Assembly (NCBI GenBank): GCA_964486935.1
Contig: CAZAPG010000003.1
Coordinates: forward strand, 124,001-188,000
DNA: 64,000 nucleotides
From: CAZAPG01 sp964486935
GTDB taxonomy: Bacteria > Chloroflexota > Anaerolineae > 4572-78 > J111
Direction: 5' to 3'
The position numbers and the translations under genes are program-made. A model generated the notes under the pieces. The model did not search any database. It had not been told where the DNA came from and saw only the letters and a list, made by a program, of their open reading frames with translations. Positions 1 through 9,072 of the stretch are shown here, one piece after another. The number at the start of each line of letters is the position of its first letter. The stretch's first letter is position 1.

Positions 1-640
1 AATCGTTATCTCTAATGGCCACAAAGGCTCGCCCCAGGCGCGTCCGGCTGATGTTAAAGGCCAGCGCGGTGGTCACCAGCAGCACCCCCAGCGAAATATA
101 CAGGTAATCCGCCGGCTCGGTGTAGGCAAAGCCGCCAATCTGGGGGGCGGGCACAGAAATGCGGCCATCGGCGCCGCCCAAATAATCGTGAAAGGTATGC
201 CGGGTGAGCCAGGGGATGATGAATTGGGCGGCCAGCGTGGCCATAGCCAGATAAAAGCCCTTCACCCGCAGCGAGGGCAGCCCAAATAGCAGCCCAAACA
301 GGCCCGTGCCCAGCCCGGCCAGCGGCAGCGCCACAAAAAATGATAAGCCCAGGTGTTTGACCAGCAGGGCCGATATATAGCCGCCCACCAGCATAAACGC
401 CGCCTGCCCCAGCGAAATCTGGCCGGTGTAGCCGGTCAAAATACTCAGGCCCTGCACGGCAATAATGGTGTAGGCCAGTTGGTTGAATGTGGCGATGATA
501 TAAGCATTGCCCCAATAGGGGGCGCTTGCGGCCAGGCCAATGGCAAGCAGCAGCAAGGCCCAGTGCCAGGGCCGGCGCATCAGAGCCATATCCTGGCGAT
601 AGGTGGTGTCAAAATCACCGGCGGGGCGCAATACGGCCAT
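1..640 (-). CDS. livM: Branched-chain amino-acid ABC transporter permease LivM (partial)
   Basis: Inner-membrane permease of a LIV-type (HAAT family) ABC importer. The gene is read leftward from an ATG at 640 and runs off the window, leaving about 213 N-terminal residues. A soluble N terminus is followed by hydrophobic helices. The family signature is visible in GYTGQISLGQAAFMLVGGY, and later in LPSLRVKGFYLAMATLA. It starts 3 bp after the livH stop, so the two permeases are surely cotranscribed. The ATPase genes are not in view and should lie further left. The substrate cannot be read from the sequence; the linked acyl-CoA ligase hints at something other than leucine. Confidence 0.9.
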   Translation of the reverse strand, partial: MAVLRPAGDFDTTYRQDMALMRRPWHWALLLLAIGLAASAPYWGNAYIIATFNQLAYTIIAVQGLSILTGYTGQISLGQAAFMLVGGYISALLVKHLGLSFFVALPLAGLGTGLFGLLFGLPSLRVKGFYLAMATLAAQFIIPWLTRHTFHDYLGGADGRISVPAPQIGGFAYTEPADYLYISLGVLLVTTALAFNISRTRLGRAFVAIRDND

Positions 641-643
641 CGG

Positions 644-1579
644 CTAAATCCTCTCGATGCGTTTTTGCCCAAACAACCCTTCCGGGCGAATGAACAGAAC
701 CAGCAACAGCAGTATGTAAGGGGCAATCTCGGCGGCGTTGCGCACTTCTATAAAGGTTGACGCCTTGACCATCTCCTGCACCAGCCCCACGGCAATGCCG
801 CCGATGACCGCGCCGGGAAAAGAGTCTAACCCGCCCAGCAAAATGGCCGGAAAGGCAACCAGCACCACCGTGGAAAGGTTGAGATTGGCTCCTACCAGCA
901 TGGCCAGCAGCACCCCGCCGATAACGGCAATTACGCCGGCAATGGCCCACGACAGGCCAAAAATGTGGGGCACGTTCAGCCCCGTACTGCGGGCCAGTTC
1001 GTGGTCCTCGGCGGTGGCGCGCATGGCCAGCCCGGTTTTGGTAAAATTAAAAAAGAGGGCAAACAGCGCCGCCGCCAAAAACGCCACGCCAGAGGCCAGC
1101 ACCAGCGTTTTCTTCAAAATGATAGTCTCGTTGAACGCGCCCGGAAAGGGAACGCGGAACACATCGCTGGGGGGAAAGGGGGTGGGAAAATAGGCCGATG
1201 GCTGGGTACCAAACAAAACGCTGACCACTCCCTCTATCAGCAGGGCCAGCCCCAGCGTCATCAAAATAATCGAGAGCAGGGGCTGGCCGCTCATCGGGCG
1301 CAAGGCCAATCCTTCAATCAAAAAACCGAGCAGCACGGCTACCGCCACAGCAATTAACAGGGCCGGCAGCAGCGGCAGGTTAAAGGGCGCAACCCCATCC
1401 TGGTTGGCCCCGGTTAGCCACCAGACCAGATACGCGCCCAGCATCACCAGATGTCCCTGGGCAAAATTAAATACTTCCGATGATTTATAAATTAGCACAA
1501 TACCCAGCGCAATCAGGGCGATAATGCCCCCGTTCAAAATACCGGTGACAACCTGCTGCGGAACCAGCGCCCAATTCAT
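644..1579 (-). CDS. livH: Branched-chain amino-acid ABC transporter permease LivH
   Basis: Partner permease of the adjacent LivM, 311 residues, the usual length for LivH, with about eight hydrophobic helices. Family motifs include NGGIIALIALGIVLIYKSS near the N terminus, FNFAQGHLVMLGAYL, and GGLDSFPGAVIGGIAVGL in the cytoplasmic EAA-like loop that contacts the ATPase. It ends FIRPEGLFGQKRIERI, a typical LivH tail. The ATG overlaps the TGA of the upstream acyl-CoA ligase by 4 bp (ATGA), so translation is probably coupled. A second LIV cluster, complete with ATPases and binding protein, lies at 50187-55722. Confidence 0.93.
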   Translation of the reverse strand: MNWALVPQQVVTGILNGGIIALIALGIVLIYKSSEVFNFAQGHLVMLGAYLVWWLTGANQDGVAPFNLPLLPALLIAVAVAVLLGFLIEGLALRPMSGQPLLSIILMTLGLALLIEGVVSVLFGTQPSAYFPTPFPPSDVFRVPFPGAFNETIILKKTLVLASGVAFLAAALFALFFNFTKTGLAMRATAEDHELARSTGLNVPHIFGLSWAIAGVIAVIGGVLLAMLVGANLNLSTVVLVAFPAILLGGLDSFPGAVIGGIAVGLVQEMVKASTFIEVRNAAEIAPYILLLLVLFIRPEGLFGQKRIERI

Positions 1580-3510
1580 ACGGCTATGCCCTCCGGCTCT
1601 AACGACTCGACGCGCAGGGTGGTGTTGATGGTTCCGGTGCGGCCATCGCGGTAGGCCACCTCGGCGCTCACCTGCACCTGGCTCTGGTTGGAGTAAAGGG
1701 CGCGAATGATGTCGGCGTAACGCTGGGCCAGAAAGCTGCGGCGCAGTTTGCGGGTGCGGGTCATTTCGCCCTCGTCGGCATCAAACTCTTTATGCAACAG
1801 CACAAAGCGGCGCACCCGCCCCGAAGCAGGCAGCGACTGGTTGACCTGGGCCACGTCGCGCCGGATTAACTCGTACACCTCCGGCTTTTGGGCCAGGTCG
1901 GTGTAGGTGGTATAGGCCAGGCGATTTTTCTCGGCCCAGCGGCCCACGTTTTCAAAATCAATGGTGATGAGGGCGGTCACATAATTTTGCGACCTGTCGC
2001 CAACAGTCAGGGCGTGGCTGATGTAGGGGCTAAATTTCAGGCGGCCTTCAATGTATTGGGGCGAGTACTTTTCGCCGTTGGCCAGTTCAATCATATCCTT
2101 GAGCCGTTCCAGGTAGATGACGTGCCCGTCCGGGTCGATGTGGCCGGCGTCGCCGGTTTTGAACCAGCGCGTGCCTTGCGAGTCGACAAAAATGGCCTCT
2201 TTGGTAGCCTGGGGGTCTTTGTGATACCCCGGAAACAGGCCGGGGCCGGTGACCAGAATTTCTCCCTCGGTCGAGATAGTGACCTGCGTGCCCGGCAGCG
2301 GTTGGCCCAGCGACTCAAATTTCACGTCGTCGGGGCGATGGGCCACGGCCCCGGCGCACACTTCGGTTGAGCCGTAGGCTTGCCGCAGCGATAACCCCAG
2401 CGCCCGAAAGTAGCGAATCACATCGGGGCTAAGCACCGCGCCGGCGGTAAAGACATCGCGGGCGCGATGCAGGCCGTATTGGCTGAGCAGTGGTTTGAAG
2501 ATAATCCGCTGGCCCAGCCAATAGAGCAGCCGCCAGAGCAGCGGCACGGCTTTTTGTTGAAATTGCCGGTCGGCCACCTTGTAGCTGAGGGGCAAAAAGG
2601 CGTTGTAAAAAAATTTATTCAGCCAACTGCTATCCAGCATGCGGCCGCGAATGTTGGCCACCAAATCTTCCCACAGGCGCGAGTTGTAGAGAATAAAATC
2701 GGGGGAGATTTCGCGGATGTTCTGGCGGACGGTTTCGGGCCGTTCGGCAAAGTTCAGCACCACCCCGTCAACCATATGCGGGGCAATATCCAGCGCCGCG
2801 CCAGCAGCCCAGGCCAGCGGCAAAAACGAGACATAATTATCCGTGTCGCGGCGCGGGGCTACGCTGCCCACAGCGCCCACCTCGTACACAAAGTTGGCGT
2901 GGCTGAGCATCGCCCCTTTGGGCAGGCCGGTGGTACCAGAGGTGTAACAGAACATGGCCGGGTCGGCGGCCTGGCCGGCGGCAATCAGGGCGTCGAGCTT
3001 ATCCGGCTGCCGCTGCGCGACCTTCTGCCCCAGCGCCTGAACCTGTTTGAAGTTTATGAGCCAGGGGTCTTTATAATGCCACATCCCCCGCTCGTCCCAG
3101 TAAATAACCTGTTTGACCTTGGGCAGCGCGCTTTTGACTTCCAGCAGTTTGTCGCATTGCTCCTGGTCGCCGGCCAGCACAAAATGGGCGTCGGCGTGGC
3201 CAATAACGTACTCGGCTTCTGTGGCCGTCACGTCGGTAAAAATGCCGACAACGACGCCTCCGGCGGCCATAATAGCGATGGTGGCCCACAGGTAGTGACG
3301 GTCGTTATCGCCGATAATGGCCACGCGCCGGCCCGGCTCCAGCCCCATTTCAACCAGCCCCAGGCAAAAATGGCGCACCTGCTCGTATTCGTCATCCCAG
3401 GTGAAACTTTGCCAGATACCAAACTCTTTCTGGCGGGCGGCGGGTTTGCCGGTTCCTCTGTAGTGATGGACTCTTTTTAACCAGAATTGTGGCAATGTTT
3501 CTGGCGTCAT
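1576..3510 (-). CDS. AMP-dependent acyl-CoA synthetase (long-chain fatty-acid-CoA ligase type)
   Basis: ANL-superfamily adenylate-forming ligase of about 644 residues, expected to activate a carboxylic acid as acyl-AMP and then acyl-CoA. The phosphate-binding loop YTSGTTGLPKGAMLSH, the AYGSTEVCAG motif and the WFKTGDAGHIDPDGHV hinge region are all present, and the length matches FadD15-like enzymes. I chose the ATG at 3510, which has GGAG six bases upstream, over a TTG at 3522. Overlap with livH suggests that the imported substrate is activated to a CoA thioester. This arrangement (AMP ligase with LIV transporter) recurs in Chloroflexota and Deltaproteobacteria; the substrate is unknown. Confidence 0.88.
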   Translation of the reverse strand: MTPETLPQFWLKRVHHYRGTGKPAARQKEFGIWQSFTWDDEYEQVRHFCLGLVEMGLEPGRRVAIIGDNDRHYLWATIAIMAAGGVVVGIFTDVTATEAEYVIGHADAHFVLAGDQEQCDKLLEVKSALPKVKQVIYWDERGMWHYKDPWLINFKQVQALGQKVAQRQPDKLDALIAAGQAADPAMFCYTSGTTGLPKGAMLSHANFVYEVGAVGSVAPRRDTDNYVSFLPLAWAAGAALDIAPHMVDGVVLNFAERPETVRQNIREISPDFILYNSRLWEDLVANIRGRMLDSSWLNKFFYNAFLPLSYKVADRQFQQKAVPLLWRLLYWLGQRIIFKPLLSQYGLHRARDVFTAGAVLSPDVIRYFRALGLSLRQAYGSTEVCAGAVAHRPDDVKFESLGQPLPGTQVTISTEGEILVTGPGLFPGYHKDPQATKEAIFVDSQGTRWFKTGDAGHIDPDGHVIYLERLKDMIELANGEKYSPQYIEGRLKFSPYISHALTVGDRSQNYVTALITIDFENVGRWAEKNRLAYTTYTDLAQKPEVYELIRRDVAQVNQSLPASGRVRRFVLLHKEFDADEGEMTRTRKLRRSFLAQRYADIIRALYSNQSQVQVSAEVAYRDGRTGTINTTLRVESLEPEGIAV

Positions 3511-3532
3511 GCAATGCTCCAAAGCAGGGAAA

Positions 3533-3566
3533 GGAGTAGGGAGTAGGGGAAATCCCCTTACTCCCT
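3533..3566. repeat. GGAGTAG heptamer tandem with inverted repeat
   Basis: Two perfect GGAGTAG units (3533-3546) run into GGGGAAATCCCCTTACTCCC, giving an 11-bp imperfect stem around AAAT. It lies between the fdh-like gene and the acyl-CoA ligase. The heptamer is the same family as those at 29925 and 32158. It could act as a weak terminator for the leftward fdh transcript, but no T-run follows. Confidence 0.7.
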
Positions 3567-3616
3567 CCCAGATATGTCAGCCCATCTGCCAATTCAAAGT
3601 CTGTTAGAAAAAGTTG

Positions 3617-5875
3617 TTACAGACTCACAATCACTTTGGTTAAATCTTTAATGGTGCCCCGGTCTTCCAGCGGAATGTTGGCGCCAGTGCGTTCATGGGG
3701 GATTTGGGCGGCGCGTTCAACTTTAACCCCGCACACTTTGTAATCGGGAATTTTGGCCCGCTCGTCAATTAAGTTATTGGTCAGTATATTGGCTGCTGCT
3801 TCGGCAAAGTGGAAGGGGATGAAAATGGTTCCTTCGGGCGAGCGTTCTGTTACCAGCAGGCGAGCCGTAATTTTGCCGCGCCGGCTGGAGACATCAACCC
3901 ACTCACCCACTTCTAGCCCCAATCTGGCCGCATCTTTGGGGTGTACCTCAACCGTGCATTCCGGCCAGATGTTGTTGAGCGACGAGACGCGGGTGAGCGT
4001 GCCGCCGTGCCAGTGGTACAGCAGCCGGCCGGTGCTGAGGGTCAGCGGATACTCTTCGTCGGGGCGTTCGCTGTCGTCGGTGAATTCTACGGGGAAGAAT
4101 TTGCCGCGCCCGCTGGGAAAATCTTCTTCAAACAGGTAGGGCGAGCCGGGGTGGTCGGGGGTGGGGCAGGGCCAGTGGACGCCGCCTTCGCGCTCGATGC
4201 GCTGGTAAGTAATGCCGCCCCAGGGCGGGGTTAGCCGGCGCATCTCTTCCCAAATGTCGCGGGGGTGGCTGTAGCTCCAGTTGGCCAGCATTTTATCGGC
4301 ATTTTGGGCAATGGCGCGGTCCAGTTCGCGGGTGGGACTATCAGGGTGTTGGTCAACCTGGGCGGCAATTTTCTGGATGGTGCGGCGGGCCACCTGGCTG
4401 ACAATTTCCCAATCGGCGCGGGCCTGGCCGGGCGGGTTTATGGCTTTGCGGACAAGCTGCACCCGGCGGTCGGAGTTGGTAAAGGTGCCGTCTTTTTCGG
4501 CAAAGGCAGCGGCGGGCAAAATTACATCGGCGTAGCGGGCCGTCTCGTTGATGAAGATATCCTGGGCCACGTAAAATTCAAGCTGCTGCACGGCGTGGCG
4601 GGCGTGGTTGATATCCGGCTCGCTCATGAGGGGGTTTTCGCCCATAATGTACCAGGCTTTGACGTGTCCATCTAAAATGCCACCGACGTGTTCGGTGGTG
4701 GTCAGGCCGGGTATCTGGGGCAGTTGGGTGTGCCAGGCCTGCTCAAATTTGTGGCGGGTTTCGGCGTCGGTAACAAGCTGGTAGGCAGTGTAAACATTGG
4801 GCATCCCGCCGGAGTCGGAGCAGCCCTGCACGTTGTTTTGGCCGCGCAGCGGGTTGAGGCCGGTGCCGGGCCGGCCCACGTGGCCGCACAGCAGGGCCAG
4901 GTTGATGAGCGTCAGCGAGTTATCGGTGCCGTGGACGCTCTGGCTGATGCCCATGCCCCAGTAGATGGCCGCGCTGTTAGCTTTGGCGTACATCCGCGCC
5001 GCCTGCCGAATCTGCTCGGCGGGCACGCCGGAGATTTCTTCGGCCCATTCGGGGGTTTTGTCTTCCAGGCTTTCAATGTAGTTGGAAAAGCCTTCGGTGC
5101 GGCTGGCGATGAAATCCTGATGATAGAGCTTTTCTTTGACGATGACGTGGGCCATAGCGTTGAAGACGGCCACATCGGCGCCCGGTTTTTGCTGAAGCCA
5201 GAGGGTCGAGAAGTCGGCCATTTCGGTGTGGCGCGGGTCGATGACAATCAGTTTGGCCCCGTTGTGGGTGACGGCCTGTTTGAGGAAGGTGCTGATAACC
5301 GGGTGGTTTTCGGCGGTGTTGGAACCGGTGACAATGAAGCACTCCAAATCTTTCATTTCGGCGATGGAGTTGCTCATGGCGCTGGTGCCCAGGGCCAGTT
5401 GGAGCGCCTTGACGCTGCCGGCGTGGCACAGCCGGGTGCAGTGGTCAACATTGTTGGTGCCGATAACGGCGCGAATGTATTTTTGCAGCAGGTAATTGTC
5501 TTCGTTGGTGGCTTTGGCGCACACATTGCAGGTAATGCTGTCGGGGCCGTATTGGCGGCGAACTTCCAGCAGCCGGTTGATAACCAGCTCCAGCGCCTCG
5601 TCCCAGGTGGCCTCGCGCCAGTCGTTGGGGTAGCTGGCCTGGGTGCGCTGGCCGGGTTTTTGGGGCGATTTGCGGATGAGAGGCACTGTCAGGCGGTCGG
5701 GGTGATGAACGTAGTCCGTTCCAAAGCGGCCTTTTACGCATAGCCGCCCGTAGTTGGGCGCGGCCTCAAACGGCGCGTCGATTCTAAAGATGTGGTCGTC
5801 TTTTACATTCAGTAAAATTTGACACCCCACGCCACAATAAGGGCAGGTGGAACGAACAACTTTATCGGCTTTCAC
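3617..5875 (-). CDS. fdhA: Formate dehydrogenase-type molybdopterin oxidoreductase, catalytic subunit
   Basis: Bis-MGD molybdoenzyme of about 752 residues. A GTG at 5875 is the likely start, with AAGGAG eight bases upstream; a TTG 18 bp earlier is the alternative. An N-terminal [4Fe-4S] cluster site is formed by TCPYCGVGC and GRLCVKG. The FDH active-site segment reads HCTRLCHAGSV, so the Mo ligand is cysteine (about residue 150, codon TGC) where E. coli FdhF has selenocysteine. A molybdopterin-dinucleotide-binding domain fills the C terminus (LTLSTGRLLYHWH onward). No NADH-binding or electron-transfer subunit and no fdhD lie nearby, so its redox partner is unknown. Formate oxidation is the family expectation, not proven. 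Confidence 0.88.
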   Translation of the reverse strand: MKADKVVRSTCPYCGVGCQILLNVKDDHIFRIDAPFEAAPNYGRLCVKGRFGTDYVHHPDRLTVPLIRKSPQKPGQRTQASYPNDWREATWDEALELVINRLLEVRRQYGPDSITCNVCAKATNEDNYLLQKYIRAVIGTNNVDHCTRLCHAGSVKALQLALGTSAMSNSIAEMKDLECFIVTGSNTAENHPVISTFLKQAVTHNGAKLIVIDPRHTEMADFSTLWLQQKPGADVAVFNAMAHVIVKEKLYHQDFIASRTEGFSNYIESLEDKTPEWAEEISGVPAEQIRQAARMYAKANSAAIYWGMGISQSVHGTDNSLTLINLALLCGHVGRPGTGLNPLRGQNNVQGCSDSGGMPNVYTAYQLVTDAETRHKFEQAWHTQLPQIPGLTTTEHVGGILDGHVKAWYIMGENPLMSEPDINHARHAVQQLEFYVAQDIFINETARYADVILPAAAFAEKDGTFTNSDRRVQLVRKAINPPGQARADWEIVSQVARRTIQKIAAQVDQHPDSPTRELDRAIAQNADKMLANWSYSHPRDIWEEMRRLTPPWGGITYQRIEREGGVHWPCPTPDHPGSPYLFEEDFPSGRGKFFPVEFTDDSERPDEEYPLTLSTGRLLYHWHGGTLTRVSSLNNIWPECTVEVHPKDAARLGLEVGEWVDVSSRRGKITARLLVTERSPEGTIFIPFHFAEAAANILTNNLIDERAKIPDYKVCGVKVERAAQIPHERTGANIPLEDRGTIKDLTKVIVSL

Positions 5876-6205
5876 CCTTGAAGCTCCTTTCAAGCGCAGA
5901 TTGCTTTTATCAAAAGGTTAGGAACTCGGAAAATATTGAGGAGGAGTTTATAAAGAGACCCCACGCAGACGGCTTAATCTGCGTACCCAAAATGTAACAA
6001 ACAATGAAGGAAAGGTCAAATCAGGCCTAATCAAACCGGGTTATGCCCTCTGGAAACAATAGATACAGGTTATCAATTCTAATAAAATTCTCACTTTTTT
6101 CAAAGCCAGTTCCTATCAAGTTTCTGTATCCTATATTTCAGGAGCCATGTCTTATTTCTTAATGGATAGATTATCGGGTAGCTTCCTCTCTTATTCGAGT
6201 TGATT
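5876..6205. other. Intergenic region between divergent fdh and polysaccharide genes
   Basis: AT-rich 330 bp separating two divergent transcription units, so both promoters should lie here. A 7-bp inverted repeat (ACGCAGA at 5963-5969, TCTGCGT at 5978-5984) is the only clear structure. No convincing ORF or unambiguous -35/-10 pair was found. Confidence 0.5.
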
Positions 6206-7327
6206 ATGACAGACATCCTGATTGTGGCCACTGCCGGGCTAAAACCTGACCAAATTACCGATACTCAACATCTCAAATATCCCCGGGTAGATTATATTGA
6301 GCTGCAAAAATTAATTAACGCCGATATTCTCAACTATACAATCTACAATCAAATTAGGTGGGGAGATTTTTTTAGACGTCTGGAAACTCGCGTTCGCGCT
6401 GACCTTTACCTGGCAATCCGCAGCCTGCTCATTAAACGCGCTTATGGTACTGTTTTTGCTATGTCTGAAAGGGCCGGTATTCCTATGGCCGGGCTGCAAG
6501 GTTTGTTTTCACAACAAGGCCGGTTTGTTTCTATGTTTCAATGTTGGTCGTGGCGGCAGGAAAAAGCGGTTACAAAATTAAATTTATTAACAGCCATTGA
6601 TAGCATTATTGTTCATTGCAAAAGTATGCAGCACCATCTTATACAATTGGGCGCTCCCGCCGGGCGAGTCCATCTCATCCCCTACAGCCGAGACCAATTT
6701 TTTTTTAGGCCAATCGTTGATATTGAGCCGGAACCCGGTTTTATCTTTAGCGTTGGCGAAACCCGCTCCAGGGATTATACCAGTCTGTTTCAGGCAATTA
6801 ACGGTTTACCCTTAAAGCTGTTAGTTGCCGCTTCTGGTGGATGGGATGCGCGAGAAAAAAACAGAAAAATACAGGCCCCTATTCCCGAAAATGTAACCAT
6901 TGCCCAACACTTTCCTTTGCTGGAATTAAGAAACCTTTATGCCAAATCTCAATTTGTGGTGGTGCCGGTATATGACACCATCTTTTCTGCCGGGGCCACC
7001 GTTGCGCTTGAGGCAATGTGCATGGGCCGGGCCGTTATTGCGACCTGCTCGCAGGGCATTGTTGATTACGTAATTGATGGCGAAACCGGCATTTTGGTTG
7101 AACCCGGAAATGCACAGGCTTTGCGAGAGGCCATCCGGTATCTGGCCGCACACCCCGGCGAGGCCCGGCGAATGGGGCAAAATGGCCGTCAATGGGTTGA
7201 AGAAACGCTGAATCTTGACAGGTATGTTCAACAGCTTGCCGCTGTGCTGCAATCAGTTCCGGTTGCAAATAGCCCAACCCGGGTTGCTAAAAGCGGCGTG
7301 TCTCAATCCGAATCAATGATATGCTGA
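6206..7327 (+). CDS. Glycosyltransferase, GT4-like (GT-B fold)
   Basis: Retaining-type glycosyltransferase of about 373 residues, likely cytosolic and acting in surface-polysaccharide assembly. The C-terminal half has the GT4 donor-site pattern: SAGATVALEAMCMGRAVIAT followed by GIVDYVIDGETGILVEPGN. The N-terminal acceptor domain is poorly conserved. I chose the ATG at 6206 over a TTG six bases earlier; neither has a strong ribosome-binding site. It is the first gene of a nine-gene rightward cluster and has lower GC than the genes after it. Donor and acceptor sugars cannot be inferred. Confidence 0.83.
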   Translation: MTDILIVATAGLKPDQITDTQHLKYPRVDYIELQKLINADILNYTIYNQIRWGDFFRRLETRVRADLYLAIRSLLIKRAYGTVFAMSERAGIPMAGLQGLFSQQGRFVSMFQCWSWRQEKAVTKLNLLTAIDSIIVHCKSMQHHLIQLGAPAGRVHLIPYSRDQFFFRPIVDIEPEPGFIFSVGETRSRDYTSLFQAINGLPLKLLVAASGGWDAREKNRKIQAPIPENVTIAQHFPLLELRNLYAKSQFVVVPVYDTIFSAGATVALEAMCMGRAVIATCSQGIVDYVIDGETGILVEPGNAQALREAIRYLAAHPGEARRMGQNGRQWVEETLNLDRYVQQLAAVLQSVPVANSPTRVAKSGVSQSESMIC

Positions 7328-7386
7328 TGTTTTGCTTACACCCGAACAGGCAACTTGTCCAAATAGATTCGTGAAGGAGAGTTAAA

Positions 7387-8301
7387 ATGGGTAAAAATCC
7401 TCCTAAAGTGAGTATTGGTTTGCCGGTTTTCAATGGCGAGAATTATCTCTCGCAGGCTGTCGAGTCGCTGCTGGCGCAAACCTTTACGGATTTTGAATTG
7501 ATTATCTCTGATAATGGCTCCACCGACCGCACCCGCCAAATTTGCGAAGCCTATGCCGCCCGGGACCCGCGCATTCGCTACTATCGGCATGACAAAAATG
7601 TTGGCGCGGCGCGAAACTTTAACTTTACCGTTGAGCAGGCGCGCGGTCAATATTTTAAGTGGGCCGCTCACGATGACATGTGCGCCCCGGAATTTTTAGC
7701 GCGGTGTGTTGCCATATTAGACGGCCAGGCCGAGGCGGTTTTGTGTTATTCGCGAACGGTTTTTATTGACAACCTGAGCCAGGTCACAGGTTATTACTCT
7801 GACAATCTGAATTTGAGGTCATCCAAAGCCTCAGAACGATTGCATCATTTTTTTACCAATCCCGGCTGGTGCCACCCCGTATTTGGCCTGATGAGAAAGG
7901 ACATTCTGCAAAGAACTCAACAAATAGGCAATTTCCCTCGCTCAGACAGAAATTTACTGGGCGAGTTGGCTTTGTACGGCCAGTTCTATGAGATTCCTGA
8001 AAATCTTTTTTTAAGAAGGCTTCATCCGCAAATCTCAACCTCGGCCAACAAAACCGAAGGAGAGCTGGCAGCCTGGTTTGATCCCTTAAAGAAAGGGAAA
8101 ATGATTTTTCCCAGATGGCGGCGCGTATTTGAATATTTCAGAGCCATTACTCGCGCTCCTCTAAGCTTGACAGAACGGGGACGCTGTTATCTTGAGATAG
8201 CTCAATTTACCCTGCTACCCCAAAAGTGGCTGGGCATTGCTGAAGACCTGTTTAATATCACCAAAATTGCTTCCAGAAGCAAGTTAAGAAATGCCGCATG
8301 A
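7387..8301 (+). CDS. Glycosyltransferase family 2
   Basis: GT-A fold enzyme of 304 residues. The N-terminal nucleotide-sugar domain begins KVSIGLPVFNGENYL. It contains ISDNGSTDRT and the metal-binding region KWAAHDDMCAP, where the usual DxD appears as HDDM. AAGGAG sits eight bases before the ATG. Its last four bases overlap the start of the cytidylyltransferase gene, which ties it to CDP-sugar synthesis. It probably adds one residue to a lipid- or protein-linked glycan; specificity is unknown. Confidence 0.87.
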   Translation: MGKNPPKVSIGLPVFNGENYLSQAVESLLAQTFTDFELIISDNGSTDRTRQICEAYAARDPRIRYYRHDKNVGAARNFNFTVEQARGQYFKWAAHDDMCAPEFLARCVAILDGQAEAVLCYSRTVFIDNLSQVTGYYSDNLNLRSSKASERLHHFFTNPGWCHPVFGLMRKDILQRTQQIGNFPRSDRNLLGELALYGQFYEIPENLFLRRLHPQISTSANKTEGELAAWFDPLKKGKMIFPRWRRVFEYFRAITRAPLSLTERGRCYLEIAQFTLLPQKWLGIAEDLFNITKIASRSKLRNAA

Positions 8302-9071
8302 AAATTGGAATATTAGCCGGGGGCGCAGGCTCTCGCCTGGCCGAAGAAACCCAAATAAAGCCCAAACCAATGGTTGAAATCGGCGGCCATCCCATTTTAT
8401 GGCACATTATGCGTCATTACGCGCACTATGGGTTTAAAGATTTTGTAATTGCTCTGGGCTACAAAGGCGAGATTATCAAAAAATATATGGTGGACTACTG
8501 CGCTCTCAACAGCAATCTGAAGGTAAATTTGCGCACGGGCGAAGTCAGCATGAACGGCGGCTACAAACCGGATTGGACCGTTGAACTGGTAGACACCGGC
8601 CTTTCGACCATGACCGGCGGGCGCATTAAACGGCTGGCCCCTTACATGGGTAACGAAACTTTTATGCTAACCTGGGGCGATGGCGTGTCGGATATTAATT
8701 TGCGCGACCTGCTGGCTTTTCATCGCTCGCACGGCAAACTGGCCACCCTGACAGCCGTAAGGCCGCCGGCCCGCTACGGCCATATGATTTTTGAAGGCAA
8801 CCAGATAGTTGAATTCAACGAGAAACCCCAAACCGGCGAGGGGTGGATTAACGGCGCATTTTTTGTACTGGAGCCGGGCGTGTTCGATTTTATAGACGGC
8901 GACGAAACTCAATGGGAGCGAGAGCCGCTGGAGCGGCTGGCCCAACAGGGGCAATTAATGGCCTATCGCCACAACTCGTTTTGGCAATGTATGGACACTC
9001 TGCGCGAAAAGCACATTCTGGAAACAATGTGGCAAAGCGGCAACCCGCCGTGGAAAGTGTGGGCAGATTAA
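8298..9071 (+). CDS. rfbF: Glucose-1-phosphate cytidylyltransferase
   Basis: Makes CDP-glucose from CTP and glucose-1-phosphate. The protein has 257 residues, the family's usual length. It opens MKIGILAGGAGSRLAEET, the nucleotide-binding loop, followed by KPKPMVEIGGHPILWHIM. Later it has LTWGDGVSDIN and GWINGAFFVLEPGVFDFI, both typical of RfbF. It overlaps the preceding glycosyltransferase by 4 bp and is followed one base later by a sugar SDR. The usual next enzyme, CDP-glucose 4,6-dehydratase (RfbG), is not recognised in the window, so the SDR may fill that role or the gene may lie elsewhere. Confidence 0.94.
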   Translation: MKIGILAGGAGSRLAEETQIKPKPMVEIGGHPILWHIMRHYAHYGFKDFVIALGYKGEIIKKYMVDYCALNSNLKVNLRTGEVSMNGGYKPDWTVELVDTGLSTMTGGRIKRLAPYMGNETFMLTWGDGVSDINLRDLLAFHRSHGKLATLTAVRPPARYGHMIFEGNQIVEFNEKPQTGEGWINGAFFVLEPGVFDFIDGDETQWEREPLERLAQQGQLMAYRHNSFWQCMDTLREKHILETMWQSGNPPWKVWAD

Positions 9072-9072
9072 T

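Noticed and set aside
2467..3480. A 337-residue open frame on the + strand opposite the acyl-CoA ligase
   Set aside because: It is an antisense shadow caused by high third-position GC. It has no family motif and no ribosome-binding site, and the opposite strand has clear ANL motifs.
4688..5743. A 351-residue open frame on the + strand opposite fdhA
   Set aside because: Gly/Val-rich shadow of the molybdoenzyme gene; no recognisable domain.
3617..5875. fdhA as a selenoprotein
   Set aside because: The active-site codon is TGC (Cys) in HCTRLCHAGSV, and there is no in-frame TGA.
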